A stretch of DNA of 64,000 nucleotides from Elymus sibiricus (GCA_039707655.1 CM077666.1:399733886-399797885); one strand, 5' to 3'. Numbered from the stretch's first letter, positions 34,471 to 46,039 are shown. Notes: a model not told the origin generated them from the sequence alone. A program made the numbers and translations.

Positions 34471-37400
34471 CTAATTACCAAAATTCCCTACCAATTCCCG
34501 ATGGTATTCTCCGGTTTTAGATATGACCTTTTCAAGTAAGAATCCCGCCAATTCCTCTTGAATTGCCTTTACGCGATCCTTTGGTAGGAGATCGTCCCGC
34601 ATCCGTTGGATCTAATTTAAAGAAGGGGGTCAATATATATGAATGAAACTCAACACAATTGATGGTAATAAAATAAAATTGTGAATATTGTTTACGTACT
34701 TCAAGTTGTTGTAAAATTCTGCCCTTCTCACAGGTCGTCTGACGAATGAACTCGCAAACGTAGTATCCACATAAATTATTCCCGTCTCCCTGCCTCGAGT
34801 ACTTTATGAGAATAGAGTTCAATCAAAATAATAATCAAGCATGATAATGGTATTGAAACTAGCTAGAATCAAAGAGATGCGCGGACCTAGCTAGTACTAC
34901 TTACATTGAGTTGTCGAAATTGCAGCTCCTCTTTCCATTCACCCCTAACCTTCTTGGTGAACAGTTTCCAAAAACCTGCCCGGCAAAGAAAATGAATAAA
35001 GGAGTTATTAATTACTTGACATCAGGAAATGAACAAAAGTTGCCGATATAGTGCGATAATGATTGAAATTACCTCTGAAGCATTTCACTCAGGTCCGCCC
35101 ACATCTTAGGGTCTTTACGTTTTGAGTCCATGACAAGTACTTTTCCTGTGTCAAACTGAATGACTAGCAGAATAAAGTGGAACCTGCGCACGCATAACTC
35201 ATCAATTACACTTAACATCAAGTAAGCGAAACAGAATGTGTACAAGACAGTAACACTCACTTGAAGTTGTAAGGAAATAGTATTTACCTTTTGGTTTGTT
35301 GTTCAATTAACGCCTTTAGCAAGTTATCCTCTGTTTCCTTGGCGTTGTTTTGTACCGTATATTCATGTATGTTATTTGGGTTAATGAACCAAATGTCATA
35401 GATTTGTCCTCTTTTGCATTCGAGGATCTTCATTCTGCATAATATAGTGAGGATAATTATACATGCAATGAACGAGCTGAACTAGAGACTTAATTACAGA
35501 AATAATACTTACAGACAATAGAAATTGATGATAGATTTGTCGAGGGCGTCTTGATTGTATAACTGAAATAATTCCTCAAATTCAATGAACATATCCTCGT
35601 CTCCACTGAAGTAATGCTCATTTTTAATTCCCACCATGAGTGAGTCTTTCCCTTCCTTTGAGGCTTCCATGTACCACTCATGCAATCTTCGCATTTGTGT
35701 TGGTAAAAGCCATTCCTCCTCAGGTCTGACGAGAGGCTTCCCGTGCTGGTATCTGTATGCTAACTCAGCCGTGGGGAACTCTACTCCGCTTAAGAATTGA
35801 GCAAGAGTGGCCGCTACCTCCGGATCATAATCCTTATCGGAAAACACGTTGAGCGGGGGGCAGGATTGGTTTTTCTGTTCTCCGAGCTGGGGAATTGTTT
35901 TCCCCCTTGCACTACTACTACTTCCCGACCGCTGCTGTTTATGTGACTTCATAATAGAGCGGTCATAGTTTGATGGCAGCGGAGGCGGTGGTGGTCGCGT
36001 AAGGTTTTCCAGAAACTGCTTCGCTTTTGTCGGATCTATTTTCTCCTTTGGCTCGGTCCGTTTCGGTGCAAGCTGGCGTTTCACATCGTCATCCACGAGC
36101 TTCTTGACTTCCTCATCACTCATTTCGTATGGTAACTTGGCAGGAGCATCCTTGACGCTGTACCTTGTACTTGCTCTGGATTTCTTCGCAGTTGTAATAC
36201 TTGCCGCCGGAGCGGCGGTTCTCTTCCGCTTATCCACCTGGTGCTGAGGTGGCGGAGTCTGCTGACGCGGCGGAGACGGCTGAGGCGGCGTAGTCTGCTG
36301 AGGCGGCGGAGACGGCTGAGGCGACGGAGATAGAGCTAGATTGCTACTCTGAGGAGTCGATAGCCTTGGCGTCCAATGTGGAAGCACGATGTGTTCCTTT
36401 TTCCATAGAATGGTAGTTTTTCTGGCATCTCCCAGTTCAGTCTCCCCTTCACCTATAGAGAAGTCGAGCTCCAACTGCTCAAATCCCTTGATAACTTCAT
36501 CCACCCCGACAACAGCATAGCCATCTGGAATCGGAGAGCAATGGTAAGTTCCATTACCAGGAGGTAAGGCAAAGCCGACTGCCACCTTCACGGATATGTT
36601 CATGCATTTCACATGTAGCTCACAATTTTCCCTCTGCGTGATATCATCCACGGGGTAGCGAGCAGCCGTGATATCATCTATGGGCCGAACGAGCTCCGTG
36701 GAAGCCACGCTGCTTTTCCGCTGAGATGATGGGCCGGCAGTATCGAATGCAGGATCTTCGTGCCGCTGAGATGGGCCGGTAGCTTGCTGGCTGGTAAGTG
36801 CCTCTATTTGCTTCTGTTGCTGCTCTAATTTTTCTTCTATCTTCTGCATCCGGTCTACATGCTGTTTCTTTTTTCTCCCTCGGCTTCTATAAGTCTGACT
36901 ACAGTCGGGAAACCCAATCTTCCACGGAATGGAGCCTGATGTGCCTCGTGTTCATCCACTGTGTTCAGCATTCCCGAGGGCGCGTGTCAGCTCGTCGTTC
37001 TCTCTGTCGGGAGTGAACTTCACGTCCTGCACGTCCTTCATTGTAGCTTTAAGGGCTTTGAGGAGTGTTGCAAGTTGATCTTTTGTAAAAATACACTTCC
37101 CTGTTTCTGGGTCCAACTTTTCCCCATGCCCGTAGAACCAAGCCTTTGCCCGTTCGTCCCACTCCAATATCTCTGGATCGATCCCTTTATCAATCAGGTC
37201 GTTCTCAGTTTTCTCCCACTTAGGCCAGGCAACCTTGTAGCCACCTGACCCCATAACATGGTGATATTCCTTCTTTGCAGCATTTTTCTTATTTATTTTT
37301 GACATTTTCTTAGCTTCATCCGATGTCTTGTACTCCACAAATGCGTCCCAGTGATCTTTTATCTTCTCATATGCTCCGATGAATGTTGGAGTCTTGTCTT

Positions 37401-38099
37401 TCAGGACATAGTCTTGGTGCAATCTTTTCTTCCAATTGCAGAATTGTGCGGCCATCTTCTTAAGAGCCCACGCCTTGACTTTTGGCTCTATAACTTTGTT
37501 ATTTGGATCCACCTCTGGCAGTAGGGTGAAATTTGTCATGAGCGTATTCCAAAGCGTTTCTTTGGATCTATCGTCGACATAAGTAACTCCATCCGCCTTT
37601 GGCTTATTCCATTCTCGAATGGTGATCGGGATGCTGTCCCTAACAATAACTCCGCACTGACTTACAAATCAGTTTGCGTTCCGCGCGGGACCAATCGGTT
37701 TGCCATCTTCACGGACTTCTTCGATCTTGAACCTTTCATTTTTGCCCAACCTTTTTTTCGGGCCTCGTTTCTTTATAGAAGATTGGCTCGATCCGGAGGG
37801 CTAAAAGAAGAAGGAAGCGTTAATATATGTATATACAAATCAATTAATGCATCTAGTCAGCAGAGGCTTAATTAATATACCTCGCCGGACTTTGTAATAA
37901 TTAAGGTTCCAACACCGGAGCCGTCATCTTCTCCCTCCATTCCCTCACCGGAGCCGTCATCTCCTCCCTCTATTCCCTCACCGGAGTCATTCAGAAACTG
38001 TGAGGTGATATCATCATCTCCGTCGCGGATTATTGCCCCCAACATGTCTTCTTGTTCTTCGTCTCTGCCGTGTTCCATAGTTTTTGCAAAGACTTGCAA
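34471..38099 (-). pseudogene. CACTA second gene: Ptta/TNPD-like protein with C-terminal Ulp1/C48 protease domain
   Basis: Seven exons can be traced by GT/AG sites: 37881-38099, 35513-37800, 35288-35434, 35073-35183, 34915-34975, 34700-34801 and 34471-34611. The first codes for an acidic repeat-bearing N-terminus. The large exon carries an En/Spm plant-transposase-like region (about 36952-37800), a Gln-rich coiled coil, a conserved ALPPGNGTYHC block and a long Pro-Gln segment. The small exons encode a SUMO-protease-like domain with H (RFHFILLVI), D (VMDS) and Q...C (RQGDGNNLCGYYVC) in catalytic order. In-frame stops lie at 37669-37671 and 36952-36954, and one extra T around 34969 seems to shift exon 34915-34975. 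The family is common in grass CACTA elements; the protease's role in transposition is unknown. Confidence 0.75.
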
Positions 38100-38329
38100 G
38101 TTATTTCAATGCTATAAACAAATTATTAAAACAAATTCACATTTCCATGTCTATTTGCATCTTGATTAAAAAAATCACATTATTAAAACAAATTCACATA
38201 ATATCACTAATACGTCTCGAATAATCCAGTTAATGCAATAATATCATCATATAATATCACTAATACATCTTGAATAATCCAGTTAATGCAACAATAATAT
38301 CACATAATATCACTAAACATCTCGCCCAA

Positions 38330-38749
38330 TCAAACTGAACGTTGACTCCCGGTTCCTGAGCTACGGGCGGTGAACACCCAAAGAGAAGGAACCATCACAG
38401 GATCATAGCTCGGGTGAGATCCCTGAAGAAACTGCCAGGTATTGGAGAAGCTGTCGTCCAACGCAACCATGTAGCGACGGATGTGCTCGTCCTCCTCCCT
38501 GACACGGCGACGTACCACCCTCTCGGGGACCGGCTCCCTCTGCACCGATAGTGGCCCACGCGACCGCCACCAAAGAAGCTCCGGGTCGATGACGAGACCC
38601 CGATTCCTCACCAAGCTGCGCGCCCCGGAAGGTAGCACCTCCCAGTGCCAGCCCGGCGGAGCCCAGTCCCGGACATGGCGCCTCTCAAACTGGTTGTCGC
38701 CGCCGAGTCGACGACGAGGATGCGGGCCGGGCATTGTCGCCGAGAACAA
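38330..38749 (-). CDS. Short CACTA-carried ORF of unknown function, 139 aa
   Basis: Uninterrupted ORF with an Arg- and Trp-rich product (contains PPGWHWEVLPSGARSLVRNR and VVRRRVREEDEHIRRYM). A second Met at codon 6 is an alternative start. It lies upstream of the second gene on the same strand, separated by an AT-rich 230 bp. I have a memory of similar ORFs in Triticeae CACTA elements but no function. It could be a 5' exon of the second gene instead. Confidence 0.5.
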   Translation of the reverse strand: MFSATMPGPHPRRRLGGDNQFERRHVRDWAPPGWHWEVLPSGARSLVRNRGLVIDPELLWWRSRGPLSVQREPVPERVVRRRVREEDEHIRRYMVALDDSFSNTWQFLQGSHPSYDPVMVPSLWVFTARSSGTGSQRSV

Positions 38750-38762
38750 ATTCCTATGAAAA

Positions 38763-39716
38763 CAAATCAGGTATATTTCTCGTTCATTGTGAGACGTTGC
38801 TCCGGCTCACCTTTATTTCATTGTTTGCATCAGATTTCTTTAATTTTTCTTTTTTTCTCTCACCACATGTCTATATTTTTTATACACCTATCAAATACAC
38901 GATTCACATTTTTTATAATATATGTTTTAATACCAATTTTTATTCATACACATTGTACATTTTTGTATACATCGATCTAAAACATTTTATACACATCTAA
39001 GTGATTAACTTTTTTCAAATAAATATCATTGAATTTTTTTTGAATGCTTGTTAGACATTTTTCAAATACACATTAAATGTTTTATTCAAAAGATATAAAA
39101 TATATCAACTTCTACAGTCTCAAAAAAATACTAGCTTTACATTTTCACAGCTACTCATCTACTACTACTACATTTATGAAAACATCTATGAAAACTTGCA
39201 TATAACAAGACCATTTAGCACATCATCTCCATCTAGACCTAGAACTTGAATAATTTCTAGAACTTGAAAAAAACAGCACCAATAACACCAAAGCACAACA
39301 GCAAAAATCTACAAATTCATCCATACTTCCATCTAACAACATCCACAATCAATCCATCCATACATCTAACAAATTCAGGCATAAATCTATCTATCTAAGC
39401 AACATCAATCCATCCATCTAAGCAACAGGGAAGGAGGGAGGAGGGAGGAGGGAGGAGAGAGATATACCTTGGTGGAGGAGGAGCGGGGGCGACGGCTGCG
39501 GCGGGCTCAGGCGGCGCGTGGAGGCCGGCGGCGGGAGTGGACATCGAGGGCGCGCACGTGTGGAGGAGCGCCGGCGCGGGCTCGGGCGGCGCGTGGAGGA
39601 GTTCTCCTGGCGGCGGCGGTCGGGCAGCCTGACGGTGTCGCGAGAGCGCGCGAGTTCTCCTGGCGGCGGCGGTGAAAATGGAGGAAGATTGGGGGAGGGA
39701 GAATTTAACCGCGAGG
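38763..39716. other. Upstream region of the second CACTA gene
   Basis: AT-rich 38763-39400 with repeated CATTTTT and ACACAT phrases, then a GC-rich block 39470-39680 that may be a leader or promoter for the minus-strand gene. ORFs in the GC-rich block (39395-39805, both strands) are Ala/Arg/Pro-rich and have no motif. Confidence 0.4.
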
Positions 39717-39912
39717 CCTTTAGTCCCGGTTGGAGCTACCAACCAGGACGAAAGGGTGTTTGGTCCCGGTTGGTGGCTTCAACCGGGACTAAAGGTGGCC
39801 TTTAGTCCCGGTTGAAGCCACCAACCGGGACTAAATCTATTTTTGGCCGCGGCCGAAAGGGCGCGAAAGGCTAGGCCTTTAGTCCCGGTTGGAGCCACCA
39901 ACCGGGACTAAT
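39717..39912. repeat. Internal cluster of CACTA subterminal-type repeats
   Basis: Six or so TTTAGTCCCGGTTGG units in alternating orientation between the two transposon genes, more than 6 kb from either end. There is no CACTA terminus next to it. Confidence 0.8.
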
Positions 39913-40488
39913 TTAATTTATAAAATTATTTTAGTTTTGTTTTAAACAGATTCAAAAACAGTAGCATACATGCCTAGTTTTGATTTAATTCTTTTTGCTA
40001 TTAAAGTTTTTAACAAAAAGTACTTTATGAAAATTTTAGTTGGATAAATTTTACTTTCTATTAACTTTACTTTAGATCAGAAACAATTTGTATTATTAGT
40101 TGAATTTTTTTATTTAATTCTAAGTTAATATAATTTTGATCATAACTAGACTTTTATAAAAGCTTTTTAGTTGATTCTTTTTGCTATTGAAGAATATTAT
40201 AAAATACTTTTTGTTAACCTAATAATGTTATATTTTATTTTCTGTTAAGTTATTAGTTTAGTATTTTTCTTTGCTGCTAAGTTTTATTTAGGACGAAAAC
40301 TATTTTTTTATTTGTAGTTAAGTCCTACAGTTCCCTTAGGAGTTTTTATTTGGATTTCCTTGAAGTTTTGTTTTGCTTTCTATTTGCTTTTTCAATATGT
40401 TTATAAAATTATTTTAGTTTTTGTCAATATGTTTTTGAAAATATGACACAAGGCGATCAATGCTGTCAAAATCTTATGATTCTCTGAT
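39913..40488. other. AT-rich spacer in the CACTA element
   Basis: Very AT-rich, with loose repeats of AATTCTTTTTGCTATT and TTTTAGTT. No ORF supported. Confidence 0.5.
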
Positions 40489-40520
40489 TGGTGTTTGTTG
40501 CATCAAAGCGGACACCACTT
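40488..40520 (-). repeat. 33-bp tnp2-derived patch beside the captured SPT6 exon
   Basis: GGTGTTTGTTGCATCAAAGC and its surroundings, through GACACCACT, repeat tnp2 sequence at about 41665-41697. The patch joins directly to the SPT6-like exon. Confidence 0.75.
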
Positions 40521-40916
40521 AATATAAAGGTGCCTGGATGTTCATGAGATATGCCAAAACAATATAAAGGTGCCTGGATGTTCATGAGATATGCCAAAAC
40601 AATAGACTATTCTCATAGGATTCTCTGATTTCTCAACCCTCAACATATCATCAACTTCCCCTTTTAACCCTTTCCTGAATTTGCGATAAGAGAGCATGCT
40701 CTTCAGGTGGCCTACCAATGGATCCACATATCTGTCTATTACCTGCATATTTGTACAAGGAAAGAAACATACATTTACCAAAAATTAAAACAGATGCCAA
40801 TCTTGCCAGTTAATACATCGCCTTCATGTAAGTGTAGTGATTCTAGATCAAAGCCATCATCAGAATAGTTGTGGAGCATAACTATGGCTTTCAACCCAGA
40901 ATCAAAGGTGCAAATT
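40519..40916 (-). pseudogene. Captured fragment of the host SPT6 gene (S1 and SH2-region exons)
   Basis: Two minus-strand pieces are recognisable. The first, 40798-40916, codes for FDSGLKAIVM...NYSDDGFD...LHEGDVLTGKI, matching the S1 domain of plant SPT6 transcription elongation factors. The second, 40521-40742, begins right after an AG splice acceptor and codes for DRYVDPLVGHLKSMLSYRKF and then NPMRIVYCFGISHEHPGTF, from the SPT6 SH2 region. Order and strand agree with the host gene, but the exons normally between them are missing. A 40-bp tandem duplication (40521-40560, 40561-40600) disrupts the end. SPT6 is a histone chaperone that travels with RNA polymerase II. The fragment is not functional as such. 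Confidence 0.82.
40521..40600 (-). repeat. 40-bp tandem duplication in the SPT6-like exon
   Basis: AATATAAAGGTGCCTGGATG and the next 20 bases occur twice, head to tail, with no mismatch. Confidence 0.95.
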
Positions 40917-41147
40917 ATTTGGTTTGGACATAATTTGTTTGGACATAATTGCATTGATTAACTCCTCTGTATAATTAAAATACTAAAAGGACAGGAATAA
41001 TTGAAAATTCATAACTTAATAAATAATTATTCAAAAATCATGTTGCAAATGCCAAAATGCCCTAACTCTTACAAAGATTCCCTCTGGTTTGTCCGAAGTG
41101 GGACTTTCCAGCTATAAGTCCGGAAACTCACTAGAGATTGAAGCTGG

Positions 41148-44100
41148 TCACATCCCAGAGTGGGATCTTGGGGTATAAAAAAAATTCTTCACGTGTGTCC
41201 CTTGCTTATGATTGCACCATAACCATGGAGAATCTTCATCACTTAACAGGATGCTTGGGTCAGTCTTCACTGTGAAGGGAGGAATTTCATCAAACTTTTC
41301 ATGATCTTCTGACATGTCTGTCTTGGCCTCCACTCCCACGATGTTTCTTTTCCCTGAAAGAACTATGTGGCGCTTTGGCTCATCGTATGATGTATTCGCT
41401 TACTTATCTTTTCTTTTTCTCGGTTTGGTAGACATGTCCTTCACATAGAAAACCTGCGCCACATCATTGGCTAGGACGAATGGTTCGTCTGTGTACCCAA
41501 GATTGTTGAGATCCACTGTTGTCATTCCGTACTGCGGGTCTACCTTTACCCCGCCTCCTATCAGATTGACCCATTTGCACCGAAACAAAGGGACCTTAAA
41601 AGAAGGTCCATAGTCAAGTTCCCATATCTCCTCTATGTAACCATAATATGTGTCCTTTTCCCTATTGGTGTTTGTTGCATCAAAGCGGACACCACTGTTT
41701 TGGTTGGTGCTCTTTTTATCTTGGGCGATCGTGTAAAATGTATTCCCATTTATCTCGTACCCTTGGAAAGTCAATACAGTCGAAGATGGTGTCCTGGCCA
41801 ACAAGTACAGCTGATCTTCAACAGTGGTGTTATTCGTGAGATGTGTTTGTAACCAACCGCTGAAAGTCGCCATGTGTGCACGTGTAATCCAGTCGTCAGA
41901 ATGCCCCGGGTGTTGGGAGCATACAATATTCTTGTGTTCATTGATATACGGGGCCACCATGGTAGAATTTTGTAGAACTGTGTAGTGTGCTTGAGTGAAA
42001 GAATGCATGTCCCTACATATTATTGCTTTCGGTCCTAGCGTGCCTTTTCCACTCAGTCTCCCCTCATGCCGCGATTGAGGAACACCAATCGGTTTAAGGT
42101 CAGGAATAAAGTCAACACAAAACCCAATAACCTCCTCTGTTCCATAGCCCTTAGAGATGCTTCCTTCTGGCCTAGCACGGTTATGAATATATTTCTTTAA
42201 GACTCCCATGAACCTCTCAAAGGGGAACATATTGTGTAGAAATACAGGACCCAGAATGGCAATCTCTTCGACTAGGTGAACTAGGACGTGCGTCATAATA
42301 TTGAAGAAGGATGGTGGGAACACCAACTCGAAACTGACAAGACATTGGACCAAATCATTCTATAACCTTGGTAGGATTTCTGGATCGATTACCTTCTGAG
42401 AAATTGCATTAAGGAATGCACATAGCTTCACAATGGCTAATCGAACATTTTCCGGTAGAAGCCCCCTCAATGCAATAGGAAGCAATTGCGTCATAACATG
42501 AGACTTTAGGTTTTGGAATTTTTTCTCTGCCATATTTATTATTCCCTTTATATTCGATGAGAAGCCAGACTGGACCTTGATACTGCTCAGGCATTCAAAA
42601 AAGATTTCCTTCTCTGCTTTAGTAAGAGCGTAGCTGGTAGGACCTTGATACTGCTTTGGATGCATGCCGTCTTTTTCGTTCATACGTTGCTGGTCCTCCC
42701 GTGCCTCCGGTGTATCTTTTGTCTTCCCATACACGCCCAAGAAGCCTAGCAGGTTCACGCAAAGATTCTTTGTCACGTGCATCACGTCGATTGCAGAGCG
42801 AACCTCTAGGACTTTCCAATAGGGTAGGTCCCAAAATATAGATTTCTTCTTCCACATGGGTGCGTGTCCGTTAGCGTCATTCAAAACAGATTGTCCGCCA
42901 GGACCCTTTCCAAAGATTACTGTTAAATCCTTGACCATATCAAATATATCATCACCAGTACGGTGGGCAGGCTTCTTCCGGTGATCTGCCTCACCTTTGA
43001 AATGCTTGCCTTTCTTTCTTAAGGGATGCTTGATCGGAAGAAATCGACGATGTCCCAGGTACACATTCTTCTTACATTTATCCAAATATATACTTTCAGT
43101 CTCATCTAAACAGTGCGTGCATGCATTGTATCCCTTGTTTGTCTGTCCTGAAAGGTTACTAAGAGCAGGCCAATCATTGATGGTTACAAACAGCAACGCT
43201 CGTAGGTCAAATTCCTGTTGTTTGTGCTCATCCCACACACGTACACCTTTTATATCCCGCAGCTGTAAAAGTTCTTCAACTAATGGCCTTAGGTACACAT
43301 CAATGTCGTTGCCGGGTTGCTTAGGGCCTTGGATGAGCACTGGCATCATAATGAACTCCCGCTTCATGCACAACCAAGGAGGAAGGTTATAGATACATAG
43401 AGTCACAGGCCAGGTGCTATGACTGCTGCTCTGCTCCCCAAAAGGATTCATGCCATCTGTACATATACCAAACCATAAGTTCCTTGCGTCATCTGCAAAC
43501 TCCGGGAACTCTCTCTTGATTTTTCTCCACTGCGACCCATCAGTGGGTACTCTCAACATCCCGTCTTTCTTACGGTCTTTTTTGTGCCATCGCAACAACT
43601 TGGCATGCTCTTTGTTTCTGAACAGACGTTTCAACCGTGGTATTATAGAAGCATACCACATCACCTTGGCAGGAACCCTCTTCCTGGGGCGCTCGCCCTC
43701 AACATCACCAGGGTCATCTCGTCTCAACATCACCAGGGTCATCTCGTCTGATCTTATACCACAATGCATCGCATACCGGGCATGCATTCAAATTCTCGTA
43801 CTCCTCACCGTGGTAGAGGATGCAGTCATTAGGGCATGCATGTATCTTCTGCACCTCTAATCCTAGAGGGCAGAGAACCTTCTTTGCTTCGTACGTACTG
43901 TCAGGCAATTCATTATCCTTTGGAAGCTTCTTCTTCATTATTTTCAGTAACTTCTCAAATCCCTTGTCAGATAAACCATTCTCTGCCTTCCATTGCAGCA
44001 ATTCCAGTGTGGTACCGAGCTTTGTGTTGCCATCTTCGCAATTTGGGTACAACAATTTTTTGTGATCCTCTAACATGCGCTCGAACTTTAACTTCTCCTT

Positions 44101-44499
44101 TTCACTTTCGCATTCTCTCTGTGCATCAACAATGGCCCGGCGAAGATCATCAGCGGGCACATCTGGTGCCTCTTGATCTTCAGCTTTCCCCGTTGCAGTA
44201 TCACCGTATTCAGGGAACATAGGATAGGTGTCATCATCCTCTTTTTCTTCATTGTCTTCCATCATAGCCCCTCTTTCTCCGTGCTTGGTCCAACAATTAT
44301 AGCTGGGCATGAAACCGGACTTTAGCAGGTGGGTGTGAAGGATTTTCGAGGAAGAGTAATCCTTGTCATTCCGACAGACAACACATGGACAGCATATAAA
44401 ACCATTCACACTGTTTGCCTGAGCCACACCGATAAAATTTTGCAGGCCCGTAATGTACTCGGCAGTGCGTAGGTCACCGTACATCCATTGCCGGTTCAT
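41148..44499 (-). pseudogene. CACTA tnp2-type transposase, nearly full length with four breaks
   Basis: ATG 44499 opens an N-terminal Cys-rich region (CCPCVVCRN) typical of the transposase-associated domain. The transposase_21 (tnp2) core follows, around 43500-42900 (WFGICTDGMNPFG, then ALLFVTINDWPALSNLSGQT and CTHCLDET). Then come a DUF4218-like region (about 42620-42100) and a DUF4216-like region (about 41840-41440). The protein should cut and join the CACTA ends. Breaks: a 25-bp tandem duplication at 43700-43749 shifts the frame; TAG at 42360-42362 and TAA at 41400-41402 are in frame, after which the frame continues to a normal-looking tail ending at 41148. Everything else is in one frame, suggesting fairly recent decay. 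Confidence 0.85.
43700..43749 (-). repeat. 25-bp tandem duplication in tnp2
   Basis: CAACATCACCAGGGTCATCT plus CGTCT is present twice in a row, perfectly. 25 is not a multiple of three, so this alone shifts the transposase frame. Confidence 0.95.
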
Positions 44500-44715
44500 C
44501 TACATTATATAATTAAGTATATTAAAAACCATTACAGAACATCATGAATAGAGAAATGACCAAATTAATACAAGTTCATCATATTAAAACCAAAGTACAG
44601 TAGTGATCAAATGTTATTACTGTAAAAATAAATACATAAAGTTCATACATAGTTCTCATAAAACAACATACAACTATCTAGAGCATCTAAAACATACATT
44701 GAACCTAACATACAA

Positions 44716-45147
44716 CTATGTAAAACATTTAAATGCGATCAAAATCGCAACTAAGGTAACAATTGATCCAACAGCATAATGATATCAAGCCTCTTTATCA
44801 ATGTCATATTTTCTAATCTTTCTAATCTTCAAGCGCATTGCATCTATCTGGATCTTGTGTAGATCGACGACATCGGCAACATGCAACTCCAATTTCATCT
44901 TCTCTTCTTCAATTCTTTTCAATTTTTCTTTCAAATACTTGTTTTCTTTTTCAACTAAATTTAACCTCTCGACAAGAGGGTCGGTTGGAATTTCCGGTTC
45001 ACATACCTCCTAAATAAAAATATCTATGTCAAGTTGGTCGGCATAATTGTCATAAACACTAAATGAAACAAATAGTTATAAAAGATAATATACCACATCC
45101 GAATCATAAACTGGACGAGAGCCGACGGGGGCGGATATCAAAACCAT
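44716..45147 (-). pseudogene. CACTA coiled-coil ORF with C-terminal membrane segment
   Basis: Exon 1 (45094-45147, 18 codons from ATG) and exon 2 (44716-45009) are joined through GT/AG sites in frame. The product has a long charged coiled coil (LVEKENKYLKEKLKRIEEEK) and a hydrophobic tail (GSIVTLVAILIAF) that should cross a membrane. One in-frame TGA at 44785-44787 sits just before the hydrophobic part, where a Trp codon would restore the frame. It lies upstream of tnp2 on the same strand. I recall related ORFs in Triticeae CACTA elements; function unknown. Confidence 0.6.
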
Positions 45148-45148
45148 G

Positions 45149-45808
45149 GCACTATATAATAACAAACAATAATACAAGTAAGAAAATTATACAAGTAACT
45201 ATCTAAATCATACAAGTAAGAATTTTTTTTTAAAAAAAAAGATAAGAACAAGAGGCTCACCACGGTGGTGCCGGCGACGAGATCGGCGCGAGCGATCGAC
45301 GGCGGTGAGGACGGGGACGGGGACGGGACGGCACCCTACACATTTGCAAACTAAGAAGTTAATTTGAACTCAAATTGCATCTAAATCAACTAAACTCCCA
45401 CATACACTCCTCCACCAAAACCCACAAATCACTCTACTTCTAGAGCATGAAATGAGCTAAACTAGCAATGAGAGATGAAAGGATGAAGTTGCTAACCTTT
45501 TAGAACACTTGGATAGTTGGTGCACCGCCAAATATAGACAAATCTTGAGGAAAATGGAGCTTGCAGGAAGAACAGAGGAGAAGAATGGATTGTGTGGCTC
45601 GGGCAAGAAAGATGAGAAAGCTTAAGTGTGGCTCGGGCACCTCATATCATGTTTGTTTTATGTGAACTCAAGTGGCATCATGCTCTCAGGCATTTCATCG
45701 AACACCTCTTATGCATAGGAAGGGAAAACAAACTAGCACACACCTCCCACCTTCCATGAGCAAAAACAGAGAAGAGAGCGGGCAGGGGCGAGGGTATATA
45801 TAGGCAAA
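45149..45808. other. CACTA 5' region upstream of the transposon genes
   Basis: Presumed promoter side of the minus-strand genes. A short GC-rich block at 45255-45340 could be a leader exon. No ORF supported. Confidence 0.4.
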
Positions 45809-46039
45809 CTTTTAGTCCCGGTTGGGGTCTAAAACCGAGACTAAAGACAGATCTTTAGTCCCGGTTGGAGACACCAACCGGGACTAAAGGGTATCGAACC
45901 GGGACTGGTGCCTGCCGAGCCCCGGCCGGCGTCCTAACCGCTCGAACCGGGACTAATGCTCACATTAGTCCCGGTTCGTAACGCGACCGGGACTATTGCT
46001 CCGATCCGGCTAAAACGAAAGCCCTGTTTTCTACTAGTG
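45809..46039. repeat. CACTA right TIR and subterminal repeats
   Basis: GTCCCGGTT units in both orientations at about 45813, 45852, 45878, 45896, 45945 and 45967, then the TIR ending TTTTCTACTAGTG. Confidence 0.85.

Larger units (their letters stand above)
32729..46039 (-). mobile_element. CACTA (En/Spm) DNA transposon, 13.3 kb, nearly complete but coding-defective
   Basis: The left end CACTAGTAGAAAAAGGGC at 32729 and the right end, reversed, CACTAGTAGAAAACAGGGC at 46039 form the TIRs. Subterminal GTCCCGGTT repeats occupy both ends. Two genes read on the minus strand: a tnp2 transposase (44499 to 41148) and a second gene ending in a Ulp1-like protease (38099 to 34471). It also holds a coiled-coil membrane ORF, a short intact ORF, captured SPT6 exons and a LINE-derived insertion. 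Stops and a frameshift in both main genes imply it needs transposase from elsewhere. Confidence 0.92.
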
